From NCBI GenBank assembly GCA_014549065.1, contig JACDOX010000018.1:6866151-6930150 (forward strand): a stretch of 64,000 nt of DNA, given 5' to 3'. The translations under genes and the position numbers were made by a program. Position 1 is the first letter of the stretch. Every line of letters starts with the position of its first letter. Source of the DNA: Cardinalis cardinalis (taxonomy: Eukaryota > Chordata > Aves > Passeriformes > Cardinalidae). Of this stretch, positions 36,401 through 47,405 are shown piece after piece. The notes below the pieces were generated by a model. The model saw only the letters and a list, made by a program, of their open reading frames with translations. It had not been told where the DNA came from and ran no database searches.

Positions 36401-38541
36401 TAGCTCATTTGCCATATCAAATTTCTACACATACATTAGCATCTTTTAGAAAGGAGCTACTGAATTTGTAAAAAGCNTAAATATTCTGTGTCTTCAATTT
36501 TGTCTAACAGTATTTGAAACTCAGGGCTTAAGTATCATTTTTGCTAATTTTGAAACTGAAGCCATGAATAATGAGAGGTGTCAGTCATACATTCACTAGA
36601 CAGCCATGATTTCTCATATATGATGCTTAGTGACTTAGTCCCTTCATCCACCAGTCCTGTGGACTTGTCCATCTCCAGGTTCCTAAGATGGACCCAAAAT
36701 GGATATTCCACTACTCTATGCAGTTCTTTGTTTTTCCCAGACCTTGCCCTTGTTTTGTCTGATTTGCTAGTGNAGGCTGAGGCAAAAAAAGTCACTGAGT
36801 CATTAGCTTTCTCCATATTTTAGGTAAGCAGGTCTCCCACTTCCTTCCAGAGGGGACCCACATTTTCCCTACTCTTCCTTTTGCCACTGACAGGCCTATA
36901 AATGCTGTTGTTGCTTCTCTTTTTTCTTTTGATCACTATTAAATTTTTATTATCATCAATACTGAAAAAAGACCTGTGTGCAATGGAATAGTTGGCATCC
37001 ATACATTAATATATTTCTGATTTGAACAATGTGGTGTAAGAACAATTAAAAGCAGACTACCATACCAGTTTGCTGAGTATTTTTTAAAAACATCCTCTGC
37101 TTCCCTACACACTTCAAGTAGATATCAGGAATATTCTTAAAAATCATTCAAAGATTTTTCTGATTAGTAATGTACTTCTCCAAAAGAAGTTCCATTTGAG
37201 ATGGTATTGGTAAATGGTATGGATTGGTAAATGCTCAAAGATGTGATTGGTCAAATCAAGAGCTGTCAATTTTTTTTTTAATAATGAGTCTTTGGTCCAA
37301 TTCTTTTGAACACTTAAAGGTAGTTTATCCAACTCTTTGTGAGCACAGAACTAAAACAGCACAGTAATTTAACTAAAATATCTCTTTGGCGAAATTTATT
37401 CCAACAGAANGTCTGTGCTCTCTGAATACACTCCAGCAATTGGTTGTACTCATTGAACCAGACTTCTTGGTAGAGTATTAGTTCAGTTAAATAATATTCT
37501 GGTCCAAAACTGAAGGAAGCATCATCATGTCAAAAAAAATGAAGGAATGAATGAAAGGTCTCTTTCATTCTGCTGATTGTAGCAGTATTTTTCTCCTGCC
37601 ATTGCTGATAAATTCATATAATTACAGATGTGCTCAGCTGTTGCAAAGCTTAGAGCTGATCCCTGATTACAATTTTTGCTGCAGTCATAGTAGAACCTCT
37701 GACACCAATNTGATATTCTTCTATAATTACTAATATTAGGTTTTTAACTACACTGATTTATTTTTTTAATAGGCAGTTAAATATTAGAGGAAGGAGTTCA
37801 TGAGGATTGTCTGATTCTGTCGCTTTTTAGCAGTAACTCACTCTAATAACCACTCCAAGTCAGTATATTGTAATTAGGAGATAAGAGATATTCATTGACT
37901 GTGCATGAAATACTGAGTGGCTTGCATTCACACCGTAGGCTTCTGGCTAAAACCAGATGCTGCAGCTGTCATTGTTTGGTCCATCTGGAAATTAGCTATA
38001 ATGCGCTAACTTCATTCCCCCAAACGGCCTGTGGCTGAATTGTCACAAATATGAATACAATGTCTTGGGAAAGAAAAGTAAGACAAAAGAACTTAAAGAT
38101 TTTATTCAAAATTACATAGTCTGTGATGATGACCNCAGTATTTAAGCCCTTCAGTAGTGTACTGTGTAAGCAACATGACTTACACATTCCCAGAAATGGC
38201 AGAATTGGGTGTGATACGTGATAAGGGACACAAAAACACCCCAAAAAAAACCCTCCACAAAACACCCCTGATGGTCTGTTTCCAGCAACAGAATACACTT
38301 GAAAGGAAGGGTAAACATCTTGAATAAGTCTCAGTTATGTGGTGGTGCATCTGCTTTGTATACGAGTTTTTGGAAAGCTAAACATATCAATGAAGAGCTG
38401 TGTTTAGAAATAAATCTCTGACGTTTCTAGGTCAATTATACATCTTTAGGCTGGTCTTAGTGATAGTTTGGCATTATATATAATTTTTTGGCTTGAATTA
38501 TAAGCAGACAAAAAAGGCCCAGAAGAATGGAAATATTACAA
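30493..38541. other. Unassigned AT-rich non-coding DNA
   Basis: No supported gene is present. The 136-codon minus frame at 33375-33785 has no recognisable domain and looks like a chance frame. An imperfect 31-bp direct repeat at 31514-31579 is listed separately. A 90-base GC-richer patch lies at 31645-31735. Confidence 0.5.
31514..31579. repeat. Imperfect direct repeat, 35-bp period
   Basis: A 31-base segment starting TTAAAAACTGATT at 31514-31544 recurs as TTAAAAACTAATTC at 31549-31579. The copies differ at about three positions plus one unresolved base. The structure is a local tandem duplication of some age. Confidence 0.9.
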
Positions 38542-38622
38542 CATTCATTTTACCAACAGGAAGAGGTGATACAGAGGTTTAAGTTCTCTTTTTTTGCCTC
38601 CAGTCACATAGCTGTAAGATTT
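38542..38622 (-). repeat. Probable MIR/CORE-SINE relic
   Basis: The plus strand reads CATTCATTTTACCAACAGGA, then GATACAGAGGTTTAAGTT, then CCAGTCACATAGCTGTAAG. The reverse-complement MIR consensus has the same succession (cattttacagatgagga, cagagaggttaagtgactt, aggtcacacagctagtaag). Three blocks in order and with similar spacing support an ancient minus-strand SINE. Confidence 0.55.
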
Positions 38623-41600
38623 TTAAAGGCTCTTCTGCCTTCCATGAATGGATGTAGTCCTGTTTCTGTCTCACAAACCTATGTTCAAGTTAGTACTGGG
38701 CATGTATCCATCCCCCAGCACCTGATGAAACAAGGCTTTGGTTCCTACANAGAAAAGCTGATTTAACAGATTTAACCCACTGCAAGGCTCTCATGTAATA
38801 CTCTAGACAGAGTCCACNTTGGAAGCCATGATGACACATGTTGATAAACCTATCTCCCATGAATTAAATATAGTCTTAAGTCAAAAGCTTTTCTGTATGG
38901 TGCTAGGGAAAATCAAGTCACTTCAGGATCCATGAATGCCAAGATCTGAAGTAGAAGCAATAATNTTATATGTCAGGCTGAAAATCAAGCCCCACATCTT
39001 TTACTGGTTCCTTTGACTGCTAAGTTTCAAACATGCTGCTTCTTTAGTATCCCACTTTCCTTATAGTCTTTGACTCCTGATGCTGCATTCCTTCTTACAG
39101 AGGGAATAAGAGGATGGAGAGACTGATTTCTGCCTCTCATGAGCCCCAGCCTGCACACAGAGTACTTCAGTACAGCTTCAGTATCCATTTGGGAGTTGTA
39201 CCATATGGAGGCTCCAATGGAAACCAATTCATAGGTGTTTACAAAGACTATAAGATCATTTGAAACCTTTATGACTTTTCTTTCAGTGAAAACTAACTTC
39301 CCTTAAAAAGTCCAGTACTATGTTAAAAAGGATATAAGTTCGAAAAGCTGGTTTATTAGCTTGACTTTCAAATACTATTGTTAATTTCACTTTTTAGTCA
39401 TCTTTATTCTCCTTTTTTTGAGAATACATCAGGCTTGTTCTTTTCACAGAATGCTGTGATTTCCTTGTTCCATCCTCTGCTTGGAAGAATGGATTTTATT
39501 CAGAATACAGACTCCTGGCCCATGTATTTTTCCAGTTCTCAATATTGTTTGTTTACAATGATCAGGAGCTGCTGGAGACGAGAACTGAATAAAGTTTGCC
39601 ATCAGCTTTGGATGTTGAATAATCTGGAATTTCTTAGTGTTTCATAGCAAGCTTTTGTACAGCACAGCAAGACAGTTGTAAAATCTTTCTTTCATGTATT
39701 GAAAAGAAAGCATGAAGTGAATAAGTAAATGTGATATTCATATTGGAATGCTCTGTTTGCTNAATCTCTTCACAAATTATATGTGTGCACCTTAGAAATG
39801 AAATTCTNTCTTTCTTGAAGAAGGCAAATAACAGAGAGTTTAGAATTAGGAAGTTTTTGGAGCATATTATAGAAGAATGGCTACAGTTTTTCATATTTAA
39901 AACTGATTCATTCATAAGAATAGAGAGGAAGTAAAATAGGATGAGTTTGTTTGTTTGTTTTTTGAAGAAGAGATTGTTAGTTTTAAGAAATTTACAGGGA
40001 AATTTTGATAGAAAAGCAACAGGAAGTTTACATGGAAAATTTGATATTTCTATAAAGCCAGTCCAGCTTTCTAGATTGCTAATACTAGCCCTGGAATTCA
40101 GCTCTTGGCAAGTCNTAGAATTTTAGCCTCAGCTCCTTTTAATACTATTCAAGAATGATGTTATAAATTGAATTTTATTTTTCACTCATAAGAGGCTAAA
40201 AAATCATATCTAATGAAGCTGAAACAAGCTGTGTGAAATGCTGATAGGAATGTTGTATATATTCTCATTGCATAAGCAGTTGCTTGATAGGATCTCAAAA
40301 AAATATTTAATTAAGACTGAAAGAGAAAAACATTTTAGAGATAATTTGAATCCAATATAGCTCATCTATGTGAGAATTCTGATGTGTCTCAGTTTTAGAA
40401 TTTGGAATTAGAAAGAAAGACATTAATTAATTTCTACCCTTCTTGTAGACAAAATGGCATGATATGAGTGTAGTCATTTAGTGGAGATAAATGCCTTTGT
40501 TTTTAGTTTATTCAATCAACAAATGCAGCATGACTAAATATAAAGAGGTATAATTTATTTTAAAATATAAATTTAGAAATATTTTTAAATAATCTTATTT
40601 TAATTGGTCATTATTAGGTAGTAATTTATATTTCTACCGGTACTGTTAGGTAATTGAAAATATATAGAAATGGAAGCAGTACTGGAAAATTAAAAATAAT
40701 AATAATGGAAACAAGATATTGTAAGTATTAATGATATAGTAAAAAGTAATCAAGAAACCAAAATTCCAGATCTTTAGATCTGAAGTATAGTCTGTTTTTC
40801 TTCCTGTTCTTCATAAGTCAGGAACTTGTTCTGGCAAAGCTGAAAATGTTCTAATCTAATTAATGAATTCCTGAAATCTGAGGGTTTGGGGTTTTTTACT
40901 TTGTANTTTTTATTCATGCAAATTAGACACAAATGGAAACTTCATAGGAAAAAAATTTCTGAAATACTGTCTGAGTCTGATTGTCAATTAGAGACTTTCA
41001 AAATAAAAACGTACTTGTTTTTTAAACAACAAATAGATTAGTGCTGGAAATAAGTAGTAAAAAGTTTTTATTCCAAGTGGAAATTAGCCCATGATAGAAA
41101 TTCATGGTAAAAATGTGGTTTNCAAAATTTGAAAAAGTTACTATGTATATTCACATAAAATTGTGGNTCACATATGGTGGTGTGGACTTTTAAGATCATA
41201 ACGCCAGGTAAAATTTTAAGCCAAGGGTAGAATTTGCTGATAGCTTTTCAATAGATCAATTTTCTTTTTTTTAAGGTTTTCCCCAAAATTCTGGGATCAG
41301 AATTGCCCCAGGTGACAATATGAAAACCCCTGCAACACCAAGATGTACATTTTTACTTAGAACTTTTATTTTCCCTTTAGTTCATAAGATCTAACAAGTC
41401 TGAGGGGTTGTTTATTTCATGTTACTTTAGACATCTGCACTTGTCAAGGTAAATTATGGAATGAAAACCTTAATNTATCTTAAATACTTGTGAAGCCAAG
41501 GAAAATTATGGCGTTTGAGANGGCACCAAGCTAAGATCAATCCCATTCCTCGCTTTTTTATGACCTCAAATGTATAGGCATACAAATGCACAGGCAGAAA

Positions 41601-43152
41601 TCATGTCATTAGAAAAAAGATTCCTTACCCTTCATCTAAGCANCCTTTTTCTCTTGATGGTTTGGGCAACAGTCCAGACAATAACAGGAAGCACAGTTTT
41701 ACAAGGCAAATATTATTAAAAATACAAAATGAATACTGTGAAAGACAAATATGCAGTATGCCAATTACTGTGATAAGTAACAGTGTGAGCTCATTATAGC
41801 AGAGACATAGAAGATAATCAGATAATGCAAAGGATCATGTTAATCTGTACACAAAATCAATTCATATTATCAGGGAAAAATAAAAAAGTGACATAAAACA
41901 GTGTAAAATTTATCATACTCTCCAGCGTTCCTGACCAAAAAACATGCCCAAAAAATGCTTCAAAAAGAGTTGTTCTATGTTTAAANCGTTTCCTTTCTGT
42001 CAGCCAAGAAACTGGGCACTATGATTGACATCTGTGAATACCCAGGTCCTCCCTTAGTTTTCAGAGAAGCAAATGATTTTAATGACAATCAAGAANTGCT
42101 CATGAGGACAGATTTACTGGGTCTTTGGGACCATTCATCAGTATAGTGTAGGGGTNATTCTAAAACTATTCTGAAAAATTTTGATTCATGAATGTCTCAA
42201 GAGAAAAAGACACTGCATGAAGTTCAGGAGAGCCCTGGCCCTACCTGCAGAGCCAGCATTTGCAATTGAAATGTAATAGCACATTATTTACCTAAACAGC
42301 TGTACTGAATAGTGTATCCCAGTATTGGTGCTGCTGGTGCTATCGTGGTTGAAGAAGAAGAAACAGTAGAGAGAAGGAAAATCACTGAGTTGATATACTG
42401 GCTTTCAATATCCCTAAAAAGCAATTGTTCTCCTACAACTCTGTATATTTCTCTTTTTCCCAAATACATAAATTCACCACTTCTCTTTTCCTATTTTTTT
42501 TTTTNCTCCTTTTACCTGGAACATTTCTTTCATTCTGCTAGTACCAATTACTTTTTCTCTCGGAGGGCAATTTGTTAGAACNTTATTTGTTAAACTCTGC
42601 CAAGTTCTGCTCTAGAATTGTAGCTGTTCTCTCTATTTCAGAACTAAAGAAAGACCTGTGTGCCTAAAAGCTTGTCTAGTTTCTTGANGTTTTTTTCCCC
42701 AGCTATACTACTTTGCTCTAATAAAAGATTTGTCCTTTATTACAAGTCTTGTTTGCCTGCACTATGCATGGGGCCTGGAACATGTAATAGTGAAGCTATG
42801 CATATGGCATTANAAAGTCAAGGGCAGCCCAGGTTATCATTACTTTTTTACCAAGTTTCATTTCAATAATTTTTCTCTAAGAATCACCTGTAGTGAAAGC
42901 ACTTATATTTTATTTAATAATAAACTCTGTTAAACTTTAGAAAAACTNTGCTTCTGAATTATGTAAGACTGGAGCTGCAGGTAGCAGATTCTGTTAAAAT
43001 TTTATCTTTTCTGTCTTAAGCATTATTTAGCTTTGTTTCACTTGTTCTCTCAAACTCTTAGAAATNACAAATGTCTTTTGTGTCCCTCTGTTGCTCCCTC
43101 CTTGTTCCCCTTTCTGTAGACAATTGTCTCTTTTCTTCTTCTCTGTCTTCAG
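38623..43152. other. Unassigned AT-rich non-coding DNA
   Basis: I find no gene or recognisable repeat. It includes long A/T-rich stretches (for example 40550-40720). Frames reach about 93 codons without motifs. The plus strand becomes pyrimidine-rich from about 43075 to 43150, just before the candidate exon. Confidence 0.55.
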
Positions 43153-43219
43153 GGGAGCTATAAATTCCTGAAAGAAAAGGAGAAAGTGCTATAATTACCA
43201 GCACAGGCACTTAGCGCAG
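43153..43219 (+). other. Candidate non-coding exon (67 bp)
   Basis: A long pyrimidine tract (about 43121-43150, nearly all C and T) ends in TGTCTTCAG, a very strong acceptor. The enclosed 67 bases end in GCGCAG followed by GTAGGAG, a strong donor. Each of the three frames contains a stop, so if real it is a 5'-UTR or lncRNA exon and not a coding exon. The splice-site pair is among the best I noticed in the window, but transcription is unproven. Confidence 0.22.
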
Positions 43220-44125
43220 GTAGGAGCTAGCTACCTCTGATTGCTAACAACAGTGTGGCTGCTTTAGAGTGGAGGAGGAAAATCTTTCTCTAACTATCAG
43301 CTGGAAGCATAAGCCCTCATTCTAAGGCTAAATGAGCTGAGCCAATGCCAAGGATAAGGAAANAGAGTCAGTCCCTGTTTTGTGAAAGCAGTTTGTGTCT
43401 CTTTCACACTTGGGCAAGAGTGTTGAGGAATACTCCTTTCCATAGGAATTTGAAATGCTAGAGTTAGTGTGTGACATTCTTTTTTTTTCTCCTCTACTGC
43501 TGGGTTTAGAAGACCAGTTTAACCTTAAAAGTTTATCATTTCCTGTTTCAAAATCTCTTCAACCTCTTGCTTCTTTTTATTTGCACTTCCNTATGCATCT
43601 TTGGTTAGTTGTTTTTGAGCAAGTTATATCTGACAAACAGTTTTTTACAGTGGGCATGAGGATAATGAATAATAAATGGCAGCTAAAGAAGACAAAGAAA
43701 ACCAATGAACTAAATCAGAAAATGNCACCTGTTGGACTCAGATGGGACTACAATACTGTTGCTGTGTGGTGCTTTAACTTAATAGATTTTATCTTACTCA
43801 AAATAGAACCCCTAAGCAAATACCATTTCCTTGTCTCACATCAAATAAAAGGAAATAACAATCAGAGAAATGAAAATGTTTTCTGAAGGGGAAACCTGAA
43901 GGCCCTTAATGTGGTTCTGGGTTTTTCTCTCTTTTCTTTCTTTTCTTCTACCCTCAGTCTGGGAACAGGAAAATAATAAAAGAAAGTATTTTTTTACAAA
44001 TTTGCAGCTCATTTGGTTCTTCCTTTGTCTTTCCCTTAAAGAGTTCATAGTTTTAGTCGAAATATCCTTTTCTTTGGCATTTTCCTCCTTGAGAATGTGT
44101 CGTTCCAATACTTGTTCCAATGTAT
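43220..44125. other. Unassigned non-coding DNA
   Basis: It contains a 143-codon plus frame (43455-43886), the longest in the window. That frame includes two unresolved bases, shows no domain, and its amino-acid make-up follows the local AT-rich composition, so I treat it as chance. No repeat was recognised. Confidence 0.5.
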
Positions 44126-44318
44126 GAGCACAAAAAACCAAATAAAACCCACAAAAACACAACAAAACAAAACAAACAAACAAATAAACCCCCAAAAAAC
44201 CAAAAAACCCACAAACAACGAGCTCTCCCCCAAAAAAAAATCAACTCCACTCCCCTCCAAAACAAAAGAACAACCAAAAAACCCCAAAACAAAACAAAAA
44301 NCCAACAAAAACAAATGC
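44126..44318. repeat. A/C-rich low-complexity tract, (AAAC)n-like
   Basis: The plus strand is nearly all A and C for about 190 bases, with AAACAAACAAAC runs and several CCCCAAAAAA blocks. It is the mirror orientation of the T/G tracts at 3.8, 15.6 and 50.3 kb. Lysine/asparagine/threonine-rich plus frames and valine/phenylalanine-rich minus frames here are simple-repeat translations. Confidence 0.95.
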
Positions 44319-44366
44319 CAGATGTAACCTACATTTCCTGCTACACTTTGGTCCTTTGCTTTTCAG

Positions 44367-44721
44367 GAATTTATGTAGAGTATGTGTCAATCATCCTTTA
44401 TCCACCTTGCACATTGTGCTACTCCTCATATTCTATTNTATGAAAGACATTCTTTTTCCAAGGGATATCCAAAATGAAGATGTATCTCAGAGATTGAAGC
44501 TGCCTGCTGCTGTGCCTGCTGTCATTGCTCCTGTCACCAACATAAATGCAAGCAATCAGAGCAACAGTGAGGCAGACAGAAGTGGTGACAAAAGCAATAG
44601 AACTGGGGAAAGAGGTCGCGGTAATGCCACAGTTGCCATCAATTACCTGTATGGGGAGAGTTCAGCTCATGCTCTGCTGTATTTTAATAACTGGAAAATA
44701 AGGTGTTGCTTATCTTTTTAG
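44367..44721 (+). other. Coding-like island of unknown origin
   Basis: A strong acceptor-like sequence (GTCCTTTGCTTTTCAG, ending 44366) is followed by an open frame up to TAG at 44719-44721. From about 44500 to 44660 the codons show a clear purine-any-pyrimidine rhythm and the base composition is less AT-rich, with CpG pairs that are otherwise scarce here. The plus frame would give a hydrophilic Asn/Ser/Arg-rich peptide (for example NINASNQSNSEADRSG). The opposite strand in register gives a membrane-like stretch (SSIAFVTTSVCLTVALIAC) followed by basic residues. I recognise neither. It could be an exon, a fossil of one, or a repeat fragment; no function is proposed. Confidence 0.25.
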
Positions 44722-45487
44722 ATTGCTTCTCTTTAGACCTTATGCAGGTTTCTGTGCACGTTTAGTTTCCAAGACTTCAAGTAGNAGCTAACTTCAGGAA
44801 GACTGCTCACAGAGCATTCAGTTGAAAATCAACATGTGTGCACAGGATTCCTTCCTTATGCATAAGAAAATCCTTTTTTAAACACAAACACAGTCTGATC
44901 AGTAATTCTATGTATTAAGCGAACATCCTCCATTTTAAGTGAAAGGCTGACAATTTATTTTCAAATTTTATGGGCAGAGAGGGGAAGACAGAAACAATAT
45001 CAGAGCTATGTCACAATGCTGTAATAACCTCTTAAATATGCAAATAAAATANAGAATGCAAACTGGTGCTTAGGTGTTCAAAGTAAGTTCATGAATTCCA
45101 TTATCTCAGTTTCTCATATTTTTATGTTAAACTCTTCAATTATAACTTTAGTATAATTTTAGAGATAAATTTAAAAGAGAAATAGAAATATTTNTTTTGG
45201 ATACAAATTCAACTAAGCTTGGCAGCTTAATTTCACACAACAATTCTGTACTTTGCTAAGACCTGATGAAGAACCTAGAATTGAAAGACTGGACTGAAAA
45301 CTGATGCAAAAGAGGGAGTATAATAAACTCCCAAGTACCTAACTTTTTTTTTTTTAAGAGCTTTCATAAGAGTCAGTTTGAATATTGCTCATTAGCTGAC
45401 TGAAGAAGTTTGAAAGCTTTGTAGTCCATACCCTAAACTCTCCTGAATTTCAGCCTAATGATAATGGGGACTTGATTCTTAAACTGT
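44722..45487. other. Unassigned AT-rich non-coding DNA
   Basis: No gene or repeat was recognised. It contains one octamer-like ATGCAAAT word (about 45038) and a poly-T run near 45345-45356. Confidence 0.55.
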
Positions 45488-45592
45488 ACTGGAATCAAAA
45501 TGTCTGAGTTCAGTTTTCAGATCTCTTANAAATGTCCCCATTACTTTCAGTGAGTCTGAACCTCAATTTTTCATCATTAAAACAGAATACAA
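45488..45592 (+). repeat. Probable MIR/CORE-SINE relic
   Basis: In order the plus strand shows CTGAGTTCAGTTTTCAG, then AGTGAGTCTGAACCTCAATT, then TTCATCATTAAAACAGAATA. This parallels the MIR order ctgggttcaaatcccag, ctctgagcctcagtttcc, tcatctgtaaaatgggaata. Spacing also fits. It is strongly diverged. Confidence 0.5.
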
Positions 45593-47036
45593 TTTTTTCC
45601 AGTCTTTTGAAATAAGAAAAGAGCACATTTTATAATGTGCTGCATGATATCCAGCCTAAGGATTCACAATCTCCTTTAATGTTTATTGGCTCAGCTACAA
45701 AATAGAGATATAACCTTTTAATTAGGTTTGGGTTCAACTGAACAGTTTTCAAGGAGCCACCCTGGGTGAGATCAATTCCTTTCCTGCTTAGCTAACTGTT
45801 CTACCTTCCACAAGTCCCATGTGGGCAAAGAGCCCAGAGAAGCAGCTAAAGCTGCTAATGGGTGAACATAGTTGGTGTGAGAGTGCAAGAGGAATGCCCT
45901 TTACTTTTCCAATNAGCAAGGTCTGCTCACTTGGTAAAGGTGTAACTGACTATATTGTGTAAGAAGTTTTCTGTATTTAGACTACACATTAACAGTTTGG
46001 GTTATTTTCATAATTCTACCAACATACAGCTCACTTCCTGCTTACTCAGTCCAGGTCATGTTAATTGTAAACCACTTTTCTGAGTAATGTAACAGCTCAT
46101 GGTAATAATTTTCCTCTATTACTTTAGAAAATTAAAGAAAATAACTCCAGTCATCACTTCAGTGAAGAAGATTGGACTCCAATACTGCTGAGTGTNTAAT
46201 CATGGAGTATGTTTTGCATTAACCCCACAGCAGGAGAACTATACAGGGAAAACAATAATGCTTGTGAGTACAATTGATTAGTCATCTCAAGACAGATCTA
46301 AGAACTAACTTAGTCACCTGCAATGACATAAATTTATGTAGGTGACATTTAGGAAGCTTCCTGAAAGTCACAATTTATGTACATTACATGGTCACTCCAA
46401 AATTGANACAAGTGAGACAGTCTGTTCAATCACAGATCTTGAAAGAGTAGGGACAGGGGACTGGGCATGGCAACATTGCCATATATTAAAAATCTTATGG
46501 TGTGGATACCTCCAAAACAATGTGTTTCCTTTCACATACAAATATTCTTAGTGATAACTTGTGAAAAACAGGCAAAATCAGGGAAAAAAATAATAAAAGA
46601 TGCACCTTCCAAAAGCCTTTTCTGACATAAAGTAACAGCAATAAATCTTACCACCTTCATCTCTCTAGCAGAAGCAGTAAATCAAAAACTCAGTTAATCA
46701 GATACATATATTACTGGTATTCTGTTTAGTTTTATTTTAGAAATGATCCATAATACCTGCAAACCATATAATATTTTAGATCCTCTGCAGATCCTCTGAC
46801 TGAATCTAGATGCTCAAAAGAGAATTCAATTGGCTGCTTTTCACTTCTTCTTCATGTTGAATGTNTTTATGAGAAAATTTACCCGACCAGCACCTTTTCA
46901 GTATTCTTCATCTAGAAAGAATTCCTGCTTTAGGCAGACCATAGCCAGCAGATCAAATGAGGTGATCCCTCCCATCTGCTCAGCTCTGGTAAGGCACATT
47001 AATGGTGCTGTCTACATCCATGGGCTCCCAGCTGCA
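45593..47036. other. Unassigned AT-rich non-coding DNA
   Basis: No supported gene is present. The interval 46950-47036 may be decayed CR1 upstream of the clear match. Other frames are under 90 codons and unremarkable. Confidence 0.5.
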
Positions 47037-47405
47037 GGAGAAACATGGACTTGCTACGGTAAGTCCAGCACAGGGCCACAAAGATTATGAAGGNGCTGAA
47101 GCATTTCTCACACAAGAAGAGAGGGAGAAAGATGAAACTGTTCAGCCTGGAGAAAGAAAAGGAGATCTCTTCATTGTGTGTAAATCTCTGATGGGGTGAA
47201 TAAAGAAGATTGAATTTTCTTAGCCATGCTAATGAAAAGAACAAGAGGCAACAGGCACAAACTGATATACGATAACATCTGTTTAAACATTAAAAAAANC
47301 CTTATTTCTGAAGGTGGTTGAAAATGAATTGTCCAGAGATGTGGATTGTCTGTGCTTGGAGATGTTCAAACTCTACTGGTTAAAACACTGAGCAACCTGC
47401 TGTAT
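47037..47405 (+). mobile_element. CR1 LINE 3' region, strongly diverged
   Basis: Recognisable CR1 3'-region blocks in order are AGCACAGGGCCACAAAGATT, CTGTTCAGCCTGGAGAAAGA, GAACAAGAGGCAACAGGCAC, GTTGAAAATGAATTGTCCAG, CTTGGAGATGTTCAAACTC and CACTGAGCAACCTG. Several internal stretches are missing and divergence is higher than at 30.0 kb, so the insertion is older. The extreme 3' tail is not visible. Confidence 0.8.

Noticed and set aside
43455..43886. 143-codon plus-strand open frame, the longest in the window
   Set aside because: It contains two unresolved bases, has no domain or signal motif, mirrors local AT-rich composition, and frames of this size are expected by chance in 64 kb of such DNA.
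44045..44314. Phe/Val/Cys/Trp-rich minus frames and Lys/Asn/Thr/Pro-rich plus frames
   Set aside because: They come from the A/C low-complexity tract at 44126-44318.
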